From: Homarus americanus
Lineage: Eukaryota; Arthropoda; Malacostraca; Decapoda; Nephropidae
DNA length: 64,000 bases
Direction of reading: 5' to 3'
Assembly (NCBI RefSeq): GCF_018991925.1
Contig: NW_024742580.1
Location: 274,501-338,500 of the forward strand
Under the pieces are notes generated by a model, which saw only the letters and a list, made by a program, of their open reading frames with translations, was not told where the DNA came from and searched no databases. Both the position numbers and the translations under genes were made by a program. This document shows positions 35,775 through 46,000 of the stretch, one piece after another (position 1 is the first letter of the stretch; each line of letters opens with the position of its first letter).

Positions 35775-36526
35775 GGTCCCTTATGTGCTTACAGCTAGAC
35801 AAATATACTCTACTTCTCAAACAAGAGTACAGGTGTAAATTCATTCAAGTGTTTTTAGATTACAGCATTTTAAAAACATCACACAGGATCAAGGTCCATT
35901 ATTTCGTAACATTTTATACAGAACTACACACTTGATACGTTTAAAACCAATAAAAATCACACATCTACTAAGAGAAGTATAAGAAAACGCTCTGCAAACT
36001 GTCAGATGCAAAACACTCAGACAGTACCAAGGAAAAATAGGATGGGAGAGTGTGAGGCAGAAGTCGATATGGCAGTCATGATAAGTGGAGGTGAGGAGGA
36101 GGAGGAGGAACTTTACGGTGTGATAAACAGGCGGTGGCGGGGACGGTGAAGGAGGTGAAGGAGAGGGGGAAGAGTCTGCAGGACCACGCCGTCAGCAACT
36201 GTGTAGGGAAGGAAGTTCTTGTGTCAGCCGTGGGATTTTGACCTTCTGATATTGTACTGTTACGATATCTGTATAGTCCACTGTCAGCCATAAAATAACT
36301 GAAGTAAAATATGAGAAAAATCTAGTTTCAAAGTTGCCACAGTTTGATAAATGAAAGAAATAAAATAAAAGATTGATGGACAAAACAAACATAAGACGGT
36401 GAGATAAACCAGAGTTAATGCCACCAGAATTAATTATTTAAGTTTTATCCTCCCATTGTTTTGAATTATCTCTTTTAGAACTTTCAATAGAGTTCCTGGT
36501 TGTCACCCCCTAAGACTCGATTTTTT
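35775..36526. other. Unique DNA, no supported feature
   Basis: A GGA run lies at 36095-36110. Short minus-strand frames at 36076-36392 were not recognisable. Confidence 0.45.
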
Positions 36527-36602
36527 TTGGGATGAGGGGGTGAGGTGGGGGGGATGGGGTGGGGGGTAGGGGTGGGGGAGGGAGGGGGTAGGGCGGGGGG
36601 AG
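36527..36602 (+). repeat. G-rich tract with G-quadruplex potential
   Basis: At least ten runs of three or more G within about 75 bp, following a T8 run. Confidence 0.8.
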
Positions 36603-37122
36603 AAAGAAAGACAGACAGAAGGAAAGTCAATGTTGCCAATTCAGGTGTGAGAGAAACTTAATAACAGGAACAACAACTTCACTATTATAGTCAGAAGTTT
36701 TAAGTAGCCAAAGTTCTTCAAGTTTTTGCTGTGTTAACGGTTCTGTTGTTGTCTCTAAATAAGTGCCATGACCACAGGGGAAACACGGAACATCAAGTAA
36801 CACGTAGAAAAACTTTGTGATAAGGTAACATACAAAAGAGAAATGGTGATGAGTGTTTATTGGACTAAGACGGGAGGCGGTGGTAGACTTTGGCAGATAC
36901 TGTGTTGTTTCCAGACTGTATTTGGCCTGATAACAAAGGCTTCAAACCTCCTCACCCGGGGCAAAATCGATGAAGCTCCTCTGTAGGTGCTTCACGCCTT
37001 CCTGTTTTTTTGGGGGGGAGATAATCGAAGTAAGTAAAAGTGAGTATAAAAATTAAGTGAATCAATAAAAAATGGAAAAATAGACGGACGCTTTCACTCC
37101 AAGTAGACAACACGCGAGGGAA

Positions 37123-37123
<1 letters not shown>

Positions 37124-37179
<56 letters not shown>
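37124..37179. repeat. (CT)n microsatellite
   Basis: 28 CT units. The 36603-37123 interval before it is unique DNA. Confidence 0.95.
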
Positions 37180-37182
<3 letters not shown>

Positions 37183-37829
37183 ATGCATACATATAGTGTT
37201 GTCTGAGGTATTGGGTACAACGAGCCTCCACAGCCAGGGGCACTAGAGAGGGAAGCAGAACCACCAGTAAAAATCCACAGAACAAAGACTGAAGGAGTTT
37301 GTGGAAAAGTTATAACTTGGTCGTCAAAGAAAGGTGGGAGAGCCTGTGTGGTTTACTGGACAAACTACCAACACCTGCAGTGCATATGAGACCTACAAGG
37401 AAATTCGTTCCCGGAAATATTTTTACTACAACGAAAAATATTCCCACAGCGTCCCTCTCACAAACCTCCGGAGTCCAGATTCTTGAGGATTTTTGGTAAA
37501 TTAAACTGTTTATCTTCACTGTGGGTACGAGAACACATCTAGTTACGGTAAACCTTCACTATTTTTGTACTTTTGTTTATATGTCTGCTCACGAGTCACT
37601 AAAATACGTTTAGTTATCATTACTCAAGAAATAAATTGAATTACGAGTATTTTGTAATCCTAGACCAAGAGTGAGTAGGAAAGTAAATAAGTTTCCAAGA
37701 GTTGAGGTGTTAGGAAGACACTTGTAACTTATGACCAACAAATACAAGACAATAATCAGATACTGTCGAGACTTAGAAGAAAAACTTGAAAAATATCCTC
37801 AAATCTTCCCAACTATACAACAGTGAACT
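37180..37829. other. Unique DNA with one unrecognised frame
   Basis: A 66-codon plus frame (37299-37499, beginning MWKSYNLVVKERWES) ends at a TTTG|GTAAAT donor-like site. It is non-repetitive but shows no domain or upstream acceptor. Confidence 0.35.
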
Positions 37830-37849
37830 TGACCTCTGACCTTTGACCC
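37830..37849 (-). promoter_or_regulatory. Triple DR1 nuclear-receptor motif
   Basis: On the plus strand: TGACCT-C-TGACCT-T-TGACCC. On the minus strand this is GGGTCA, AGGTCA and AGGTCA, each separated by one base: two overlapping DR1 elements. DR1 is the preferred site of HNF4 and RXR/USP homodimers in animals. It stands in otherwise AT-rich DNA. Confidence 0.5.
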
Positions 37850-38691
37850 CATTATATACCTAATATGTGCAACAAGGGGGCTAAACTTCCCCTTTAAACC
37901 TCCTCTAGCAAGTGAGTTAGTCATACAAAATAACAGAAAACATTTTTTTCCTATTACAAGTTAACGTGACTAGCAGGTATCACTGGCAAGGTAAATACTG
38001 TGTCCTGTGTTCAGCAAACCTTACATATATTTCAGTAGACGAGTAAAATATAGTTAAAATACTTTAGTTAATGTTAGGTTAGTTTTCAAGTTCTCAAAAT
38101 TCGTTTACTTATATCGTCAGAAATATTACATACCTGACGGGGTGTCGGACCAAAAAAAAAAAAAAATACGATAACACTTAATTTTACTTCATATACGTAG
38201 ATAAAACTCATCATTAAATTTCCACAACATACTTAAAAACTTCCGGGAGATTTATTAAAACAAAAAAAATTCTGCATAAGCTTATTACTTAGAGATGTAA
38301 AAAATACAAAATATTTTAGCACTTTTTTTGCTTCTGTTGGTAAGCCTCTCAACCATTCATTACTAACAGCCGTCACACCTTTCCATAAACATGTATTTTG
38401 TGCCTTAGATCTATAGCTATCTGGCCTCTACCTCATATTACCACCACTATTATACTTGGCCTCTACCTCAAACAACCTCCACGGTCAGTCCCTCCACAGT
38501 GAGAGTCCTCCTTATATGGATGTTCTTATCTCCTGAACTGACCTCCTCCCTCATCCATCTTCTCTCACCCTCACTGCCTTTCTCTTTCTCTCACCTACGT
38601 AATTACCTCATCAAAATCTTCCCCGTCCTCTTCCTCCTCCTACGACCTGTCCACCACCTCATTATCTCCAGGTACAAGTTTTCACTCTACG

Positions 38692-38901
38692 TCAGGTACT
38701 TCCATCACCCCCCTCTGCCTCCCTCTCCTCATGTCCAACCCTTAGAAATTTGTCTTCCCTAAAATTTTTCATTTGATCTCCTTCCAAAATCATCACCTGT
38801 GTCTTATTCCTCTTTATCAACCTCTTCAACTTTCTTCTTATAGTCAGTTCATTGTCACGTTGTACTAAATTCCTCTGGTATATTCTGATTTCACCTGATG
38901 A
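38692..38901 (-). other. Open frame without ATG, exon-like, unknown
   Basis: On the minus strand, 69 codons run stop-to-stop from 38901 to the TGA at 38692-38694. The peptide includes RRKLKRLIKRNKTQVMILEG and is basic, then Glu-rich. ATCATCAG|GTGAAA upstream could be an acceptor, although its pyrimidine tract is weak. There is no recognised family. The plus strand here is pyrimidine-rich, which inflates Lys/Arg/Glu content, so it may be chance. The rest of 37850-38968 shows nothing further. Confidence 0.15.
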
Positions 38902-39033
38902 TTAGGAGCCTCACCTTATTTCACTCGAAGATTCATAGCAAGCACAGTATTGCATAGTAACGTCAATGTTATAGATTAGTGACACAACTGCCGAAATGAA
39001 GACGTCTGATTAGTTTTTGTTTTTTTCGTTCAG

Positions 39034-39328
39034 CCAATAAGAAAACAGAATTGATCCATTTAGCCAATAAGAATAAAGATCGGCATTTAGGTATGTTGAC
39101 AAAAAAGTAAAAAAAAAATGAGGAATTTCGATATTCGTTTCTTGCGCCATCTATGCAGTCCCCAAAAATGAAATACCCAACCAATAATAAATCCGTTCTA
39201 ACAAGATCTCGTAGATGATTGGTTGATACACTGAAAGGTGAAGAGACAGGCAGTAGCTCAGAACAGGTAGTTGAGTAGTTTAGACGTAGGGAGGCCGACG
39301 CTCCTGTGACCTGCTGCTCTCTGATTGG
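39034..39328. promoter_or_regulatory. Cluster of five CCAAT boxes
   Basis: CCAAT at 39034-39038, 39064-39068 and 39181-39185, and ATTGG at 39218-39222 and 39324-39328. Three are in CAATAA/CCAATAA context and two in GATTGGTTGA context. CCAAT boxes are bound by NF-Y. The cluster is bracketed by CTCF-like GCGCCATCT (39144-39152) and AGATGGCGC (39362-39370, 39423-39431). No TATA box or exon is seen. Confidence 0.35.
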
Positions 39329-39340
39329 TTGAATGACAGG

Positions 39341-39462
39341 TTAGTTTATATTTTTGTCAATAGATGGCGCAAGAATGTTCTTTTCTCTACAATTATTGAC
39401 GTTAGTTTATATTTTTGTCAATAGATGGCGCAAGAATGTTCTTTTCTCGATAATTGTTGACG
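39341..39462. repeat. 61-bp direct duplication containing AGATGGCGC
   Basis: Two adjacent, almost identical copies begin TTAGTTTATATTTTTGTCAA. Each contains ATAGATGGCGCAAGAA, whose reverse complement also occurs at 39139-39154. Confidence 0.93.
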
Positions 39463-39477
39463 TGAGTATATAGGGGA

Positions 39478-39479
<2 letters not shown>

Positions 39480-39514
<35 letters not shown>

Positions 39515-39556
39515 TTATTATTATTACTATTAATATTAGTAGTAGAAGTAGTAGTT
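39480..39556. repeat. (ATT)n and (AGT)n microsatellite
   Basis: ATT triplets followed by imperfect AGT/AGA triplets. Confidence 0.9.
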
Positions 39557-40117
39557 TTATATTAATAAAAGATACTATAATATTATAATCATTTACGCTG
39601 ACACCCACATCAACACACTCACCAACACCCACACTTCCCTAGGGGGGGGAGGGGGGAGGAGTCAGTACACGTTAATGGTGAAGATGACTCAAGTATACGA
39701 ACAATAACTCCTCGTAGGCAAGATTCACCTCTATGTTTATTTACCTAAAGGAACAAATCACCTGAGTTATAAACAATCATTAAGGAGGAACATGGAGGAG
39801 AGGATGAAGGTGTGTAGCTCAGGTGATGATCTGTCTTAATGAACACCGTCTTCCACCTGCTGCCTTCACGTGTTCCAACTGATTGCTCTGTCGGTAGAGT
39901 CTGTCTCTTGTGTTCATAGGAAAGACACCTCCACCAGTTCACAGCCAGAGGAAATATTTATACAAGTCAGTGTCGTATAATGTGTCTCTCTTATCTCAGT
40001 AACACCAGTTACCCAGTATGTGTGTACCTAGAGATAACATAAAATGATGTACCTTTTGTGGATTAAGTGAAATCCGGAGTTACACAGTTTGTTTGTAAAC
40101 GTATGTGATAATATTAA

Positions 40118-40119
<2 letters not shown>

Positions 40120-40156
<37 letters not shown>
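40120..40156. repeat. (CA)n microsatellite
   Basis: About 18 CA units. The 39557-40119 interval holds unique DNA. A tRNA-D-arm-like GCTCTGTCGGTAGAGT at 39885-39900 lies in it but has no T arm. Confidence 0.93.
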
Positions 40157-40160
<4 letters not shown>

Positions 40161-40356
40161 ACATATGCTAGCCAGGAATACCACTTGGGGTAACTGTATG
40201 TATCACTTAGAAGGCGTGTCAGTATGTTAATAAAGGACTAGTTATTTCAATTAAGGTGACACAGTGTGATGCTCCCAGCACCTCCTTCCACTCTGATGGC
40301 CCTTTAACACCTGATCCACGAGGCCGTAAATGATTGTTATCACCAGCCTGTCTCTG

Positions 40357-40411
40357 GGTGGCCGCCCACACTGTCACTGTGAGGGTGGCCGCCCACACTG
40401 TCACTCTGAGG
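40357..40411. repeat. 27-bp direct duplication
   Basis: GGTGGCCGCCCACACTGTCA plus CTGTGAG, twice in tandem. It lies inside a 95-codon minus frame (40219-40506), which is non-repetitive elsewhere but unrecognised. Confidence 0.9.
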
Positions 40412-40710
40412 ACAAAATACCACCCAGACAATATTTCCTCCGTAAATAACTCACCATTACACAACCTCGTCCATGAAGTTTCCACAGGGCAAAATTTTTC
40501 ATACAACTAAAAAAAACAAGATAAACAAAAAGTCTCACAACATTTTATAAACAACAACAAAACAAGATGAAATATACAGTAGATCAGAGATTTTGGTCCT
40601 ATAGTTCAATATGTTTCACCTTTACTGGACCTGAAGTATACGTGAAGTCTCAGACCTCTGCCTACTCTATTATCTTGAGACGAGAACATATTTTATTCTT
40701 GCTCTCTTGG

Positions 40711-40713
<3 letters not shown>

Positions 40714-40746
<33 letters not shown>

Positions 40747-40830
40747 CTATACATGGTCTTTTTTTCTTCTCCGGGTCAAAGTTTCCTTCTCGGGGCCAAA
40801 GTTTCCTTCTCCAGGTCATCAAAGTTCGTT
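40714..40830. repeat. (GT)n followed by 20-bp repeat
   Basis: GT at 40714-40743, then CCGGGTCAAAGTTTCCTTCT in about 2.5 copies from 40771. Confidence 0.88.
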
Positions 40831-40997
40831 CTATTATTCCTATTGAAGCCTCCAAGGTTCTTAACAAATTCCGAGACCCAAACTTCGATACATTATTTAG
40901 TGTCGGAGCCTCAAGCCAGTCACTGAACACACCCAGGGGCGGCAACCAAACTTTTTTCCTAATACATATTTAAGAGTAGCGTCCTGGCTCTTGTGCT

Positions 40998-41027
40998 AAC
41001 CAACCAACCAACCAGCCAACCAACCAA
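40998..41027. repeat. Short (AACC)n tract
   Basis: About seven AACC tetramers. The following 41028-41428 is unique DNA with a C13 run near 41333-41345. Confidence 0.85.
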
Positions 41028-41428
41028 GTTTTTTTTACATAGTGTGAGTGACTCAAGTGACGGGCCAGGCTCTTTGAATAATTCTATCTCTCAGTAGAGT
41101 CAGAAAAACACTTTGCCGTCCTTATTCAATTTTCTTTTTGCTATCGTTCGAAAAGTTGCATTAATACTATATTTTGTCTTCAGAATGTGAGTGCCAATCA
41201 GTTGGTTGGTCTGTGAGAAAAAAAAGTAGGAAATAGTGATATGTATATACGTTGGTGTTAATGGACTAATAATCACCTTACCTGTTATTGTACAGGTAAT
41301 GTTATCTGTGTTTTGTATGGGACGGTATATGACCCCCCCCCCCCTCTCTCTCCCTTGTATTGAAGTTCCTCTATATAAAGTTCGCCGCTTGTAACACTAA
41401 AAATATAAATAAATATTACAAACTTCTT

Positions 41429-41514
41429 TCACTATTCTTACACTACTCTTACACTATTCTTACACTACTCTTACACTATTCTTACACTACTCTTACACTA
41501 TTCTTACACTATTT
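41429..41514. repeat. Alternating 11-bp repeat with 22-bp period
   Basis: TTACACTATTC and TTACACTACTC alternate regularly, so the true unit is a 22-bp dimer. Confidence 0.93.
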
Positions 41515-41790
41515 GTATATCATTGTCACCATCATTGATATTCTTCTCGAAGTCTGGACCACTACTGAGCACTGGGTCTTCAGCCTCCCTCTGGAGATCT
41601 CCATAAAGTCTTGACGCCTTTGAGAGCATCATGCATGGTTATTCTCCTTCCCAACCCGCGATGCTTCTTTCCATTAGCGTTTCCCTCCTGGAGAAATTTC
41701 ATCATGGTGGAACGCCTGAGATCACGGGTACCAGCCAAATTTTTCTTTCTCATCCTGTTGATAGTGGCAAGCTTCTTCTGTGGTTTATTT

Positions 41791-41873
41791 TACACACACA
41801 GATACACACACGCATACATACACAACCACATACACACACACACACACATACACACACACACACACACACACAT
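41791..41873. repeat. Imperfect (CA)n microsatellite
   Basis: CA dinucleotides with GATA, GCAT and ACCA interruptions. Confidence 0.9.
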
Positions 41874-42348
41874 ACAAGGCTCCAATCTCCTTCTCCCTCT
41901 CTCAGTTCTATCCTCCAGAGTAAGAGAAAAAAAGCTTACCTTCACTCATATATTTCACTTGATGTTTACCATCTTATCTGCTCTATAGTTTGTCCCCATA
42001 GTCAATCTATTAACGTTAATATCAATGATGTTATAGGTAGTCTTTAACTCGATAATGACCTATGAACCACGACCTGCCTCCTCACAGCATCCCGAGGTAG
42101 TTAGTTACCAGTTTCCAGTTACCATTACTTTTCTCATGATATATTTTTTGGGGGGTCAACTTTTCCCTTCTCCTGGGTTACCTGTCGATCATGATTACAG
42201 AGCTTTAGGTGCCTGGACTAGTTATTCATCCACTTCTTGAGGCTGCAGACTCTTACTGGTCTCGTAACCGTGAATAAGAGAGGTTCCTGATGGGTGCTAC
42301 CGTCTGAGTGGGTTGGACTCATGGCTAGGAATGACCACTAACATACGT

Positions 42349-42563
42349 GTACCACCATTACTACCACCACCACCACCACCACCACCACCAATACCACCAC
42401 CACCACCACCACCAATACTACCCACCACCACCACCACCACCAGCACCACCACCACCACCCACCACCACCACCACCACCACTACTACTACCACTCCCACCA
42501 CCACCACTACTACCACCACTACCACCACCACCACCACCACCACTACTACCACCATCATCATCT
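42349..42563. repeat. (CCA)n microsatellite
   Basis: CCA triplets with ATA, TAC and CAT variants. It gives His-, Pro- and Thr-rich frames that are not genes. Confidence 0.95.
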
Positions 42564-43100
42564 ACCAGTCAACTAAGGTCCAGTCATTCGTAACCTTCCT
42601 TCCATTACCCTCATAAGTATATTAATCTCTATTTACCGTTTACTTACAATTACTTATATCACCCGTCACAAAAGTGGGTTTCTTAAGTACTTTACCTCAG
42701 ACTTCATGTATAGTAATTTCCAAGTAATATATATTTGTGGTGTCTATTTATGGAAGTTTGTATCATAATTTAGTCAATAGAAGGTAATTCTTCTTCTATC
42801 AATCAGTGACAATAGTTAAATCAGTATTAACATATAGTGACATTATTTTTTTCAACTATTAATTTATATATCGTAAACATTTCAATCATAGTATTTGTTT
42901 TTAATCTTGACATATAAATTAAAAGTCAGTGTGCAATATATAATAAAAATAACGCTTATTAAAAAATTCTATTAGATTTATATTTTCATAATGTTAAAAT
43001 AAAGTTGTCAAATCATAATTATAAAAAGAGAATCCAACAAGTTTAAAACTGATGTGAAATTAAACACATTAATAAAATGCGTAAACTAACCAACAAGTCA
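42564..43100. other. Very AT-rich unique DNA
   Basis: No feature recognised. It ends abruptly at a GC-richer segment at 43100. Confidence 0.55.
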
Positions 43101-43205
43101 TTACCGGGAGTGAAGTGTCGTCGAGCGGTCGTTGGGTAGTTTACGGTACGGCGTCACTCCCAAGGTGATCAGCATTTGGGAGATACAGTAACACGTTTGA
43201 GCCCA

Positions 43206-43327
43206 TCAGTCAGTATCCTGTAACCCCCCGGCGAGAACAGACGTATTATTTTTTGTTTAGTTTCCTTAGTTAGTGAAGTGCGTGTTGGAGATACCAGGAA
43301 CAGACAATTACGTGAAGAATATACCGG
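43206..43327 (+). promoter_or_regulatory. Candidate TATA-less core promoter (Inr + DPE) with 5'UTR exon and donor
   Basis: Overlapping initiators TCAGTC (43206) and TCAGTA (43210) are present. With A+1 at 43212, the DPE consensus RGWYV(T) is matched perfectly by AGACGT at exactly +28 to +33, and G is at +24 as preferred in Drosophila DPE promoters. There is no TATA box. Upstream 43100-43205 is CpG-rich. Downstream, ATACCG|GTACGT at 43326/43327 is a good donor, giving a non-coding first exon of about 115 bp (43212-43326, no ATG). The spacing match is hard to dismiss, but no coding exon can be linked to it. Confidence 0.45.
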
Positions 43328-43651
43328 TACGTGTTTAAAAATCGTATATTATAGAAAATTTATATTACTACCAGTATATCGAGTAGAACTGCATGAACAA
43401 GTGAAAGAATATACTACATTGGACTACGAGTATAGCTAACATGAGTGATTGATGGTATGTCGATCCAATAGTGGTGTTGTGAGGTATGTTGTTTGAAACC
43501 TAACCTTGGGAATGAAGTTCACAAAATACCTACGTTTTTTAATACTGAAATTCATTCCAATATTCCCGGTGTGGTGATGCTTGTGTGTTAAGCTTCATTC
43601 TGAGTAGTCAAGGCTCTAGGTTTTGACTGAAGTTTAGTATTATGGAATTTA

Positions 43652-43724
43652 AGGTCACAACAGGTCAATAGAGTAGCCCACACAGGTTCAGGGGTCAAGG
43701 TCATGAATACAGTTACTAAGGTCA
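43652..43724 (+). promoter_or_regulatory. Cluster of AGGTCA half-sites (DR4, DR0, FTZ-F1-like)
   Basis: AGGTCA-CAAC-AGGTCA (43652-43667) is a perfect DR4. GGGTCA-AGGTCA (43692-43703) is DR0 and contains TCAAGGTCA, the extended half-site of FTZ-F1-type receptors. A further AAGGTCA lies at 43718-43724. All lie within 75 bp and in one orientation, about 330-400 bp downstream of the candidate first exon, that is, in its presumed first intron. Confidence 0.45.
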
Positions 43725-43849
43725 ATAGTCAGAACTGAAGATAGTTTAATTCTTAGAGTGTGTGAACATTGGCTTTGGTCAGTGAGTTTGTGTCTACGGC
43801 TGTATCAGATATATTGATACAAAATTCAGTCTTTATCGGAATGTTCTGA

Positions 43850-44165
43850 CAGTCTCCGGGGATCTACGGGGTGATGCCTGTCGCTAAGAGTCACCCCTTA
43901 TACCATAAGAGGAACACCTTATATAACTCGCCTAAACAACAGCGCCAGCAAGAGCACACACTACCGCCTGGCGTTTTCCCTTCCCCTAGCGGCGATTCAT
44001 AAAAACAACGCTGACACAAACAAACATGAACGCTTGGGTGGGTGTTCCCTTCCTCCCTACACTAACACGCTTGTTGAGGCGAAACCTGACGAACGTTCGC
44101 TCAACATTTAACAGCGGTGGCGTTCGTCCATGGTACAGTATAAACATAACTACGTCGCTCTCTGA
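43850..44165. other. CpG-rich patch with TATAAA
   Basis: Unlike the AT-rich flanks, this stretch has many CG dinucleotides, GCGCCAGC, CGCCTGGCG and GGTGGCGTTCG words, and TATAAA at 44139-44144. A TATA-directed start would fall near 44170, just before the 27-bp array. Confidence 0.4.
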
Positions 44166-44261
44166 TGTGTGAGTGTTTGTCCTGTACGACTCTTGAGCCT
44201 TGCCTCCCTCTGTACCGTCTTAATGATGCCACAAGACTCTTACTTCCCTGTGGACTGCCAT

Positions 44262-44754
44262 CCTTCCATACACTAAGTGGACTGGCATCCTTCCATACAC
44301 TAAGTGGTCTGACATCCTTCCATCCACTAAGTGGACTGACATCCTTCCATACACTAAGTGGACTGACATCCTTCCATACACTAAGTGGACTGACATCCTT
44401 CCATACACTAAGTGGACTGACATCCTTCCATACACTAAGTGGACTGACATCACTAAGTCCATCCTTCCATACACTAAGTGGACTGACATCCTTCCATACA
44501 CTAAGTGGACTGACATCCTTCCATGCACTAAGTGGACTGACATCCTTCCATACACTAAGTGGACTGGCATCTTTCCATACACTAAGTGGACTGACATCCT
44601 TCCATACACTAAGTGGACTGGCATCTTTCCATACACTAAGTGGACTGACATCCTTCCATACACTAAGTGGACTGACATCCTTCCATACACTAAGTGGACT
44701 GACATACTTCCATACACTAAGTGGATTGACATCCTTCCATACACTAAGTGGACT
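44262..44754. repeat. 27-bp tandem repeat, about 18 copies, no frame-breaking indels
   Basis: CATCCTTCCATACACTAAGT plus GGACTGA. One 12-bp insertion near 44448 keeps the multiple of three. Long frames are therefore open on both strands (201 codons plus from 44165 with nonapeptide TSFHTLSGL; 174 codons minus with VYGRMSVHL). Variants include both synonymous and replacement changes in the plus frame, which does not argue clearly for coding. Confidence 0.95.
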
Positions 44755-45148
44755 GATAAATTTCTGTTAGTAAGAAGTGTACTCAGATCGGTTCCTTTCT
44801 TTTGCCTGTTGGGTCATTTCCTTGCTTGAAAAGTATTGAATTGCAGCCAAAAGTATAGGATATATTATGTGTATGAGAGAGAGAGAGAGCGTAGAGAAAA
44901 AACTAGATAGATAGAAAGATAGAGAAACACACAGAGAGAATTATATAAAGTGAATACCTCTCTGTTTTTCCCCCTTGGCTCTTAACATCTATGTGAACGT
45001 CTTCCCAACACGGCCAAATCGGGGACATCCTTTACCAACCTCCCGTCAGTATCGACTTCACATTCCGCTGAAATGTTCGGAATAATTTTCACATAACCTG
45101 ACTCTGAGCGGATAAATTTTCCACACCCTCTTTATGAGTGTAATCCCA
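44755..45148. other. Unique DNA with a short (GA)n run
   Basis: GA repeats at 44874-44889, followed by GATA/GAAA words. Nothing else. Confidence 0.5.
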
Positions 45149-45175
45149 TGTGTGTGTGTGTGTGTGTGTGTGTGT
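45149..45175. repeat. (GT)n microsatellite
   Basis: About 13 GT units. Confidence 0.88.
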
Positions 45176-45224
45176 TCTTTTATAGTATTGTCAATGTAAG
45201 ACTTAAACTATAATGCTTTCAATA

Positions 45225-45365
45225 TATAACAGTTTATAATGCTCACAACAATTTATAATACTCGTAGCCATTAATTAATACTCGTAGCACTTTATAATAT
45301 CAACGAAATATTTCATAATACTCTTTGCACAATATTTCATAATACACTAAGACTTAATACTCTCA
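45225..45365. repeat. Degenerate 20-30-bp repeat around TTTATAATACTC
   Basis: Four to five diverged copies of TTTATAATACTCGTAGC-type sequence, a decayed tandem array. The TAATACTCGTAGCAC word recurs near 61211. Confidence 0.6.
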
Positions 45366-45999
45366 ACATTTCTCTAAAACATTCAACACTCTCTGAAACT
45401 TTCAACTCAACATTATACACAAAACTACACATTAAATACCTAAACATTTAACATTTTTTATGAATACTTTTTCCTTCGTTACCCAAGGCTGTATTTGTCT
45501 TGTTCGTTCAGATGTTGCATTAAGAAAATCGAATAGTTTTTCTCTGTGGAATATTGTTGTGTTTGTTTTTCTTATTATTCTTTAATTTTTCTACTTCCTT
45601 TCTTTATATTAACTTTTTCCTTTATTTTCTTTCCCCCCCTTTCTTTTGTTTCTCTTCATCTTTTTTCTTTGTTTTTCGGTTCATTTTCTTTACAGACAGA
45701 CAGACAGACGAAACCTCCTTGGCATTTTGTACATTAAACCTTTCACTTCCATTAACGTCAGAATCATCGACTTATTTTTAACATATCTGAAGTTTTATCC
45801 AATTTACTATTTTTATTTTTAAGATTGTAAGTTATAGCAATAGAAAAGACATTGGTAACGTAGATGATGGATAACAATTGGATAACAAAAATGGATAACT
45901 TATTGGGATGTTTGGATATCATGTCTACTTGGATATGTGTGTTTGTCTGTTTATATTATTATCTACCTGGATTCTATAATTATCCATGAATTACAATCA
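45366..45999. other. AT-rich and T-rich unique DNA
   Basis: It includes a T-rich stretch (45535-45690) and a short CAGA run (45695-45709). No gene signal. Confidence 0.5.
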
Positions 46000-46000
46000 C

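Noticed and set aside
39885..39950. Possible tRNA gene (GCTCTGTCGGTAGAGT resembles a D arm)
   Set aside because: The only downstream B-box-like word (AGTTCACAGCC) is at the wrong distance, and no acceptor or anticodon stem forms.
40219..40506. 95-codon minus frame as a gene
   Set aside because: No start context, splice site or recognisable domain. Part of it comes from a 27-bp duplication.
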